DNA of 64,000 bases, taken from JAIOZK01 sp964550205. Its GTDB lineage: Bacteria > Bacteroidota > Bacteroidia > Bacteroidales > JAIOZK01. This document shows, in pieces, positions 9,704 to 16,566 of this stretch. Where the stretch lies: NCBI GenBank assembly GCA_964550205.1, contig CAZJYD010000005.1, positions 1 through 64,000 of the forward strand. The letters are read 5' to 3'. Position numbers and translations under genes: made by a program. How positions within the stretch are numbered: position 1 is the stretch's first letter; each line of letters starts with the position of its first letter. The notes beneath the pieces were generated by a model. That model ran no database searches, was not told the origin of the DNA, and saw nothing but the letters and a program-made list of their open reading frames with translations.

Positions 9704-12151
9704 TTATTCTACTTTCCATTCCAGTATTCCTCCTGAATAACCTTCCTGAAGATTTACAACCAGTCTTAAAGCATCAGTCTTTACCGAAGCAAAAGCTATC
9801 TCATTAAATGCATTTTTTGCAACAGGATACGTTCCGTGTTTAACCACCTCTTTCCACTGCTTTGTTTCCATATCCCTGTATAGTAGTTTCCATGATTCGG
9901 GAATACGACATCCTCCATCTGGCCCGTCATCAAACCAATATACCGACATTCTGCTAACTGTTTGAGGTAGATTAAATTCATATTGGATCCATTCTTCTGT
10001 TCCCTTATGATTCCAGAAGGTGAAACGCGATATTTCATGATCATTTGAGCTTTTGGGAATTATCTGGTCATTAACTGCGGATATTGCATCGTGAACATAT
10101 GAAGCAGTTGCTTTGCTTTCGGATGCAATAGTAGGGGGTGAGGTAGGATTTGCAAACTCCTCTTTATAAGGAAACCAAACCATCATCTCTCCCGGTCCCC
10201 TGTGTGCCCATGAATAATATGGAATCGCCATAAAAAATTTTTCTTCTTTATTGATCTCTGATGAAACTTTGGTTTTGGATACTGCAATAGCTTTACCTGT
10301 TAATGTGCTGATTCCATCAATCATAGCTTCATTATGTTCAACTTTAAATTCAGCATCTTCTTCTAACATTAAATTTCTTACCCTGCCATCATTATCACAC
10401 CATTCTGCAGCATATACAACAGGACCACGCTGCAGGCAGTACTTTCCGCGATTAGCTTTTACACTGTCGTGTGACATTACTTTACGCACAGGCATTGGCA
10501 GATTAAGCTCTATCTTATCGTCTTTCTTCCAGACTTTTGTTATTGACTGATAACCTTTTTCGATGTCCAGCTCAAGTTTTTCACCATTTACCTCGATCAC
10601 AGGTTTATCTTTATCTTCGTTCATGAAATAATATAAATCGCTGTCGATAGGTTTATTTCTTGCCCATCCGGGAACGCGGATATTAATGGTAAAAGAAGTC
10701 TCATATTCAGGATCAATAATTAATATTACTTCACCATTCCATGGATAATTTGTTTCCTGATTGATGATTACTTTTCCAAATCCCATATCAATATCGGCTG
10801 TACTGCCAATAAATAGATTCACATAAATATCTTTTCCTTTATGAGCATAAACATATCCCGGTATTGATGGCATAAAACGGGCTACATTAGTTGGGCAGCA
10901 TGAGCATTTAAACCAGGGGCTTCTTTTATGACTGCCATCCGACTCAAGCGGATTTGGGTAGAAAAACTTATCCCCATGAACAGACACTCCTGATAAAAAA
11001 TTATTATAAAGTGTTCTTTCAAAAACATCAATATATTTTGCATCACCGTACAGTAAGAATAAACGATGATTCCAAAGCATATTTGCTATTGCTGCACACG
11101 TTTCACAGTAACATGACAGGTTGGGTAATTGATAGTTTTCACCAAAGGCTTCTCCAGAATGCCTGGCACCTATACCACCTGTAATATATAATTTTTTACC
11201 GGTGACATTATTCCACATGTTATTAATTGCTTCAAGATATTCCTTATCTCCGGTCAAAGCAGCTATATCACTCATTGCCGAGTACATATAGGCTGCACGC
11301 ACTGCATGACCGACCGCTTCTTTTTGTTCAACCACAGGTTTGTGATCCTGTGTATATACTCTATTACTGCCATCCTGTCCGTATACGTATAATTCATGTC
11401 CTTCTTCATTTCCCCGCTCGTCGAGGAAATATTTTGCCATTTCCAAATAATCATCATTTCCGGTTAAACGATACAGTTTAACCAAACCTATCTCAATCTC
11501 CTGATGTCCGGGAACACCATGCAGTTGATCTTCATCAGGACCAAATGTTTTTACTATAAGATCCGCACTTTTAATCGCCACATCTAAAAATTGTCTTTTA
11601 CCTGTGGCTTTGTAATAAGCAACGGCGGCTTCATACATATGCCCTATGTTATAGAGTTCATGGCTATCTTTCAGATTAGACCAGCGTTTATCACCGGCAC
11701 CACGGGGCAGACTGTCAGGATTAATAGTCCTGCAGGTATACAAGTATCCATCATCCTCCTGGGCGGCAGCTATATTTTTTATTAGGTTGTCCATATATTT
11801 TTCCAGTTCAGGATCCGGATGATTATTTAATGAATAAGCAGCCCCTTCCATTATTTTAAAAACATCACTATCGTTATAACGTATACCTATAAATGACCCT
11901 TCCTTTAAACCGCCGGCTACAACGAAATTATCTATTCTGTGGGTTTCCTCAGATTTCTTGAAGTCGAATGGTATGGTTATCTTTCTGTTGGTATCAAGTC
12001 GGGGTAACCAGAAATTATCTGTAAATCGAACATTTGTAAAGCTTACCGGTTGATAGGGATAATCTTTATTGTTTGATTTGTCTTTTTTCTGGCTTAATGA
12101 TATAATTGAAAATAATATACAGGATAACATTAGGGCAATGTTTTTCATCAT
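9704..12151 (-). CDS. GH127 family beta-L-arabinofuranosidase-like hydrolase (DUF1680)
   Basis: An 815-residue exported protein with a signal peptide (about residues 1-20, ending SLSQ). The body matches the DUF1680/GH127 (alpha/alpha)6 fold: ENYQLPNLSCYCETCAA followed by KCSCCPTNVARF. The zinc site of characterised GH127 enzymes is one Glu and three Cys, one of which is the nucleophile; the matching residues here are E350, C352, C418 and C419. A C-terminal discoidin-like (F5/8 type C) domain is suggested around residues 690-815 (EEWIQYEFNLPQTVSRMSVYW). Known members remove beta-linked L-arabinofuranose from plant hydroxyproline-rich glycoproteins; related GH127 members have other specificities, so the substrate is inferred. 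First gene of the minus-strand operon. No SusC/SusD pair lies upstream. Confidence 0.88.
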   Translation of the reverse strand: MMKNIALMLSCILFSIISLSQKKDKSNNKDYPYQPVSFTNVRFTDNFWLPRLDTNRKITIPFDFKKSEETHRIDNFVVAGGLKEGSFIGIRYNDSDVFKIMEGAAYSLNNHPDPELEKYMDNLIKNIAAAQEDDGYLYTCRTINPDSLPRGAGDKRWSNLKDSHELYNIGHMYEAAVAYYKATGKRQFLDVAIKSADLIVKTFGPDEDQLHGVPGHQEIEIGLVKLYRLTGNDDYLEMAKYFLDERGNEEGHELYVYGQDGSNRVYTQDHKPVVEQKEAVGHAVRAAYMYSAMSDIAALTGDKEYLEAINNMWNNVTGKKLYITGGIGARHSGEAFGENYQLPNLSCYCETCAAIANMLWNHRLFLLYGDAKYIDVFERTLYNNFLSGVSVHGDKFFYPNPLESDGSHKRSPWFKCSCCPTNVARFMPSIPGYVYAHKGKDIYVNLFIGSTADIDMGFGKVIINQETNYPWNGEVILIIDPEYETSFTINIRVPGWARNKPIDSDLYYFMNEDKDKPVIEVNGEKLELDIEKGYQSITKVWKKDDKIELNLPMPVRKVMSHDSVKANRGKYCLQRGPVVYAAEWCDNDGRVRNLMLEEDAEFKVEHNEAMIDGISTLTGKAIAVSKTKVSSEINKEEKFFMAIPYYSWAHRGPGEMMVWFPYKEEFANPTSPPTIASESKATASYVHDAISAVNDQIIPKSSNDHEISRFTFWNHKGTEEWIQYEFNLPQTVSRMSVYWFDDGPDGGCRIPESWKLLYRDMETKQWKEVVKHGTYPVAKNAFNEIAFASVKTDALRLVVNLQEGYSGGILEWKVE

Positions 12152-12262
12152 TTATTATTTTTATTTAATAATACCTGATATCTAATACCTAAGCAATAAT
12201 ACCAAATTCACAGCATTATAATTAGCTCATGCAATTATAAGTAAATTAACTGAAATAATATA

Positions 12263-12712
12263 TTATTGGAGGTATTTGTCGATAATCTTAAGAATCTTAT
12301 CTTTTCTGATTGGCTTGGCTATATAATCGTCACATCCTGCTCCTAATGCCAGTTCACTGTCGCCTGGCATGGTGTAAGCAGTTTGTGCAATTACTTTTAT
12401 TTGGGGATTGGTTTCTTTTATTTTTACTGTCGCTTCCAATCCATTTACAACGGGCATTTTAATATCCATTAAAATGAGATCGACATTTGGTGTTTTATTA
12501 ACAATATTGATGGTTTGTTGACCGTCCCTGGCTCTTAATACTTTTGCCGAAGCTTTCTTTAAAAGGGTTTCAAGATAATAATAGCTTGAGTCATCATCCT
12601 CAGCAACAAGTACAACCTTATCTTTCCAATTATATCTTTCAGAAATGCTTCCCATAAATATGCAAGAATATAAAAACTTTTTATTATCTCCTGCCGAATG
12701 ATAAAAATTCAT
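12263..12712 (-). CDS. Stand-alone response-regulator receiver protein (CheY-like)
   Basis: A single receiver domain with the acidic pair (LVAEDDD), phospho-acceptor Asp in LILMDIKMP, the conserved Thr/Ser position in AQTAYT, and Lys in YIAKP. No output domain follows. Such short receivers usually work by protein-protein contact downstream of a hybrid histidine kinase. The frame allows ATG at 12712 (149 aa) or ATG at 12655 (130 aa); the domain starts only 10 residues after the second. A good promoter just upstream (12735-12765) allows the longer form. The partner kinase is not in this window. Confidence 0.85.
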   Translation of the reverse strand: MNFYHSAGDNKKFLYSCIFMGSISERYNWKDKVVLVAEDDDSSYYYLETLLKKASAKVLRARDGQQTINIVNKTPNVDLILMDIKMPVVNGLEATVKIKETNPQIKVIAQTAYTMPGDSELALGAGCDDYIAKPIRKDKILKIIDKYLQ

Positions 12713-12734
12713 AGCAATTACATTATTGCCAATA

Positions 12735-12765
12735 CAAAAGTATATAAAAAGTTAATTAATAGCAA
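12735..12765 (-). promoter_or_regulatory. Bacteroidota-type promoter for the receiver gene
   Basis: Read on the minus strand: TTG at 12765-12763, 20 bp, then TACTTTTG at 12742-12735. This matches the Bacteroidota primary-sigma consensus (TTG/TTTG, about 19-21 bp, TAnnTTTG). It lies 22 bp before the upstream ATG of the receiver gene. Confidence 0.6.
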
Positions 12766-12825
12766 CTTAATTTGTAATAAATAATCCCTGAATAATAATT
12801 AATGTTTTATGATTCACAGAGTAAA

Positions 12826-13542
12826 TTATTCAATCTGTTCAAAGAATAAATAATTAAGCTTAAGATAAGCTTTATGTGCAAAGGGTACATAATTTAGCTT
12901 CTTTGTAATTCTATCGAAGAAATGTATGCAGTTTTTTCTAATTGTTTTCATTTTCTTTGCGGTTCTTGCAAATTCAACAAATAAATTATTGATAAAAAGC
13001 ACATCCTTTGCATCTGACTTTATTTTGTTTACAAACAGTTTCATATCAGATTTTAAATCAGAAAAATAATTTTTTTGTTGATCAGCAGGGTAGGGGTCTA
13101 CATTAAGATCATGATCCAGCAAAACATATATAAGGAAACTTCTATAAACATAATTTAAAATATCTGAAAGTTTATGTTTAAATAAAGTAATTTTACTATC
13201 GTAATAACAGCAGCTTGCATTCATTTTATATTCATTGATTTTCCATTCTACAATGCGGCCTGATACATGTTTTAAATCTGTATTTCTTCCCTGATTTACA
13301 AAACAACTTTTCGATTCTTCATTATAATTAAATATGTTTTCCACTTTCTCATTACAGTATTGATTTATATCCTTTATTCTTTTAACCATTTTATTATTAT
13401 ATACGTGACTATTATTAGATGATAATTTCTTTTCAGTTTTTCTTTTTTTCTTGTTACTTAAATAACGGGTATTTCTATCTTTTAACTTTTTTATACCCGG
13501 GTATTCATCAGAAAAATTTATGATTTTATTAAGCTTCTTCAT
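12826..13542 (-). CDS. Unrecognised lysine-rich protein, divergent from the 13801 gene
   Basis: 238 residues from ATG at 13542, with no signal peptide or membrane segment and a very basic N-terminal third (runs such as NKKKRKTEKK). I recognise no family or motif. The only visible pattern is helical, charged sequence with many Lys and Asn, and Cys-Cys at about residue 110. A -7-like box TATGTTTG (minus strand, 13616-13609) lies about 67 bp upstream, in the region shared with the divergent gene at 13801 and its 11-bp repeat array. AT content is higher than in the flanking housekeeping genes. It may be DNA- or RNA-binding judging by charge alone, but this is speculation. Confidence 0.6.
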   Translation of the reverse strand: MKKLNKIINFSDEYPGIKKLKDRNTRYLSNKKKRKTEKKLSSNNSHVYNNKMVKRIKDINQYCNEKVENIFNYNEESKSCFVNQGRNTDLKHVSGRIVEWKINEYKMNASCCYYDSKITLFKHKLSDILNYVYRSFLIYVLLDHDLNVDPYPADQQKNYFSDLKSDMKLFVNKIKSDAKDVLFINNLFVEFARTAKKMKTIRKNCIHFFDRITKKLNYVPFAHKAYLKLNYLFFEQIE

Positions 13543-13608
13543 TTTGTATTGTTTTATTTTAACTTAACTTTTTTAATTTACTTAATTTGATATTTGCAAG
13601 CTATTTTA

Positions 13609-13616
13609 CAAACATA
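13609..13616 (-). promoter_or_regulatory. Candidate -7 box (TATGTTTG) for the 12826-13542 gene
   Basis: Reverse complement of CAAACATA. It fits TAnnTTTG, but no TTG is seen at the -33 distance, so support is modest. Confidence 0.35.
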
Positions 13617-13685
13617 TTTACAATATTATTAAAGATATATATCTGAATGCAAGTTTATTAAATAGTAATTTTAAACTTAATAAAT

Positions 13686-13791
13686 AAATTAAGCAACTTA
13701 ATTAAGCAGCTTAAATATTAAACTGAATTGCTTAATTACTTGCTTAATTATTTGGCTTTATACTTAATTAATTATTATATTTGCTTAATTA
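13686..13791. repeat. Array of 11-bp TTGCTTAATTA repeats in a divergent promoter region
   Basis: Three exact copies of TTGCTTAATTA (13728-13738, 13740-13750, 13781-13791) and a weaker one (13760-13770, ATACTTAATTA). Two inverted near-copies lie to the left: AAATTAAGCAA (13686-13696) and TAATTAAGCAG (from about 13700), each 10 of 11. The direct copies overlap the -33 and -7 region of the 13801 gene. The arrangement looks like an operator array for a regulator of one or both divergent genes, though chance in such AT-rich DNA is not excluded. Confidence 0.55.
13751..13783 (+). promoter_or_regulatory. Candidate promoter for the 13801 gene
   Basis: TTTG at 13751-13754, 21 bp, TATATTTG at 13776-13783, 17 bp before the ATG. 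Its -33 box abuts one 11-bp repeat (ending 13750) and its -7 box overlaps another (13781-13791), so a bound regulator could block it. Confidence 0.5.
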
Positions 13792-13800
13792 TTTTTTATC

Positions 13801-14955
13801 ATGTTTTATAAGTTCTCTTTTACCGACAATGACTATGACATAATCCTCAAGAATGCAAATGCATTATTACCAGGAATAGAGAAGATTATTGCCATTTACT
13901 ATGATAATAATACTGATTCCATTAAATCGAAGATAGTTGTGAAGCCTGGTAAGGAATCAAAAGTTGAGGAATATAATATTACTGATAAAAAGGAACTTGT
14001 CTTAAGGTACAGAACAGGTAAACTTAATTATAATTGGTATGGTAAGGATGAGCTGCCTTTTGATATACCTGTTAAGAAGAAGGATAATGATATTTTTGGC
14101 GAATCAGAGAAAATTGTATTGTTACTGAGATTAAAAAATGAAAATGATACATTGAGTGATCTTCTTTTCATTTATTTCAACCGAAACCTTAGCAACTTTT
14201 TTCTAAGCAGATCAGATAAACAATTAACAACTGATAATAAGAATATTATAGCATCCTTATTATATAATTACTTTAATCATCAGATTAATGAGAACAGAAA
14301 AAACCGCTCTGTATTAAAAACTGTTAATAGTAATACCAGGTCATTAATAAAAGAAGCTAATCAATTAAGGAACGAATTGCAACAAACAAGGCTTAACTAT
14401 GGAGAAAGCCTGGTAAATCTTTGCAGGAGATATATTCAGGAGTGGTCGGAAAAGAATGATAAGAACTACCAACTTACTGATGATGCAATAGATAAAATAA
14501 GAAACTTTAAGGGCAACATTAATAATCTTTATACAATAATCAGTAATACTGTAATATACGTTGACACATTGAGTTATGAAGAATATGATAACGTTATAAC
14601 TTTAAAAGCGTGGCATATAAATATGGATGATTACCAGGTAAAACCGCAAAGAGAAAAAACATATTATGATCAGGATTCAAAATATGTTAAAACTACACAG
14701 TTATTGAATAAGCTGGAAAATGCTGCAAGAAATGTTATAAGCTCAAATAAAAGATTAACAAGCTCAAACGTAGGAAAAGCTCTGGATAAGCCAATAACTG
14801 CTCCTGCAATTACTGATTCAATTCAAAAACATAAACAAAAAATAATTAATCTTTTCGATAAGTATCCTGAAAAATGGGAGATCATTAAAAAAAATTTTAA
14901 ACCGATAAAAAATATAATAATATCGGATGATGATCTTAATAAAACAATTGCATGA
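13801..14955 (+). CDS. Unrecognised protein with possible regulator-like C-terminal half
   Basis: 384 residues, no signal peptide or membrane segment. The N-terminal 170 residues look like a GAF/PAS-sized alpha/beta sensory domain but carry no motif I can name. A helical segment (about 175-225) follows. Residues about 220-255 (LTDDAIDKIRNFKGNINNLYTIISNTVIYV) resemble the helical lid after the AAA+ core of sigma-54 activators (the 'GN-RxL' motif), yet no ATPase core is present. Residues about 318-345 (LTSSNVGKALDKPITAPAITDSI) could form a helix-turn-helix. I infer a possible DNA-binding regulator that might bind the adjacent 11-bp repeats; this is a hypothesis from weak resemblance. It is divergent from the gene at 12826-13542. 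Confidence 0.6.
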   Translation: MFYKFSFTDNDYDIILKNANALLPGIEKIIAIYYDNNTDSIKSKIVVKPGKESKVEEYNITDKKELVLRYRTGKLNYNWYGKDELPFDIPVKKKDNDIFGESEKIVLLLRLKNENDTLSDLLFIYFNRNLSNFFLSRSDKQLTTDNKNIIASLLYNYFNHQINENRKNRSVLKTVNSNTRSLIKEANQLRNELQQTRLNYGESLVNLCRRYIQEWSEKNDKNYQLTDDAIDKIRNFKGNINNLYTIISNTVIYVDTLSYEEYDNVITLKAWHINMDDYQVKPQREKTYYDQDSKYVKTTQLLNKLENAARNVISSNKRLTSSNVGKALDKPITAPAITDSIQKHKQKIINLFDKYPEKWEIIKKNFKPIKNIIISDDDLNKTIA

Positions 14956-15104
14956 TAAAGAAATACTATAAGATTAAAAGATATGTTAAAATCTGAGAAA
15001 TAAAAATGCCGTATAATTAATATTATGTTAAATAGTATTTTCTTCTTATCATTCTTACAATTATTAACCTCTCCCCTTATTTATTTTTTTCCTTCGGTTT
15101 TTTG

Positions 15105-16286
15105 TTATTTATATTGCTGTAATTTCTGATTTATTTCTTTTGCCTTTTCGTATTCACCGAGTCTTGTATAAATTTCTTTAAGTGAAACCATAGTATTTAT
15201 ATCACTTGGTCTGAGCTCATGAGATCTTTCGAGATATGGCAGCGCCTGTTTAAGTAAATCATCAGCTTCTTTTTTGAGTTTATTATATTGTTCAGTCGCA
15301 TCCAGTGGAAGATCGTTTGCTTCCTGCTGTATTTCAGCGGCTTTATTTACATATAAAGCTCCAAGGTTATAATATGCATCAAAATAGTCTTGTTTGTACT
15401 TTATAGCGCTTTTATATGCGTTTTCTGATTTAAGGAATGCTTCTTTAAGCTCCTCCTCCGTTTTCGTTGTATCCTTGAGAATATTATCATACATGTTTCC
15501 AATTGCGTTCCAGATAGTATAATTTGAACTGTCTTTTTTAATAGCTTCATTTAAGCTTTTTATTGCTTGTTTGTTATTTCCGGTTTTCATGTAAAGATTT
15601 ATCTCAGCAATAAGAATATTATATGAATCCGGAAACTTCTCCCTTCCAACACCAACATATTTTATAGCTTTCTCGATGCTATCCAAAGCCATGTATGCTC
15701 CAGATAAAGATTCATAAACAGATGGATTGTTATAATTCAGCTCATCAAGTATTAAGAAGTAATTAATGGCTGTTTTATATTCATTAGCTTTTACAGCAGA
15801 TACTGCTGAATTGAATAAGGCAGCTGTATCAAGAATGTCAACACTTTTATTGGCATCGTAAGCTTTTTTAAAATAATCCGAAGCTGCTGCGAAATCCGAT
15901 TCATTGAAGTTTTTTACTGCTTTGTTGTAAAAGCCCTGAGCAACAGCCATCATATTTTTTCTTATATCAATGTAGTACTTGTTATTTTCGTCCAGCTCCA
16001 TCGCTTTTTTGTATGATTCTTCAGCTATTTCAAAAGGATTTTTACAAAGTTTTTGAAAGTTGGAGTCTTTTGATATGGCAATATCATAATATATATTACC
16101 ACGGTAAAACCAGGTTTTAGCGTCATCTTTTGTCTTATCATGCTCTATTGCTTTATCAATATATTCCCTGGCCTCTCCAAGTTTGCCATGCCTGTGACTG
16201 TTATATGCACTGGTTCTGTTTCTTACCTGAGCATTAGTTATGATAAACGCAAACACTAAAATTAAAACGATTCCTATTCTTTTCAT
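15105..16286 (-). CDS. Exported tetratricopeptide-repeat protein
   Basis: 393 residues with a clear signal peptide (IGIVLILVFAFIITNAQ, cleavage after about residue 19). The rest is built of TPR-like helix pairs, with recurring 'A-x-x-Y-x-K-A-x-x-x-D/N' spacing around residues 25-60, 83-130, 135-170, 180-250 and 285-390. TPR proteins act as scaffolds in the periplasm or on the outer membrane; no partner is evident from neighbours. It stands alone, with a 140-bp spacer to the 143-bp palindromic element and to gyrA, which is on the same strand upstream. Confidence 0.8.
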   Translation of the reverse strand: MKRIGIVLILVFAFIITNAQVRNRTSAYNSHRHGKLGEAREYIDKAIEHDKTKDDAKTWFYRGNIYYDIAISKDSNFQKLCKNPFEIAEESYKKAMELDENNKYYIDIRKNMMAVAQGFYNKAVKNFNESDFAAASDYFKKAYDANKSVDILDTAALFNSAVSAVKANEYKTAINYFLILDELNYNNPSVYESLSGAYMALDSIEKAIKYVGVGREKFPDSYNILIAEINLYMKTGNNKQAIKSLNEAIKKDSSNYTIWNAIGNMYDNILKDTTKTEEELKEAFLKSENAYKSAIKYKQDYFDAYYNLGALYVNKAAEIQQEANDLPLDATEQYNKLKKEADDLLKQALPYLERSHELRPSDINTMVSLKEIYTRLGEYEKAKEINQKLQQYK

Positions 16287-16423
16287 AAATATATATTTTA
16301 AGGGTTATACTTTCATTATTAATTTGGCAAATTAACAAAAATCTTTTACCTGATAAAAACATAAACAATTATTTTGCCAATTTATTGATTTATCTTGCAG
16401 AATTCAGTTAATTTCTCGTTCCG

Positions 16424-16566
16424 ACTAGTGTTAAGTCAATAGTAAATTTGCAATTATCGTTTATTTTACCCCCTCTTTTTCTCCCCCTGCGAGCAGGGGG
16501 AGATGTCGAGTGTAGCGAGACAGAGGGGATAAATAACCGTCACATTATACTTGACATTACACTAGT
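16424..16566. repeat. 143-bp palindromic element, copy 1 (overlaps the gyrA stop codon)
   Basis: Bounded by ACTAGT on both sides, with inverted ends ACTAGTGT...ACACTAGT. Inside are nested inverted repeats: an ACCCCCTCT-type arm pair and an apical CTCCCCCTGC/GCAGGGGGAG hairpin. A copy with 141 of 143 identical positions is at 49220-49362 in the same orientation. The right-hand ACTAGT contains the TAG stop of gyrA (16564-16562, read on minus). No ORF of its own. It looks like a non-autonomous mobile element (MITE-like) that may double as a terminator. Confidence 0.85.
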
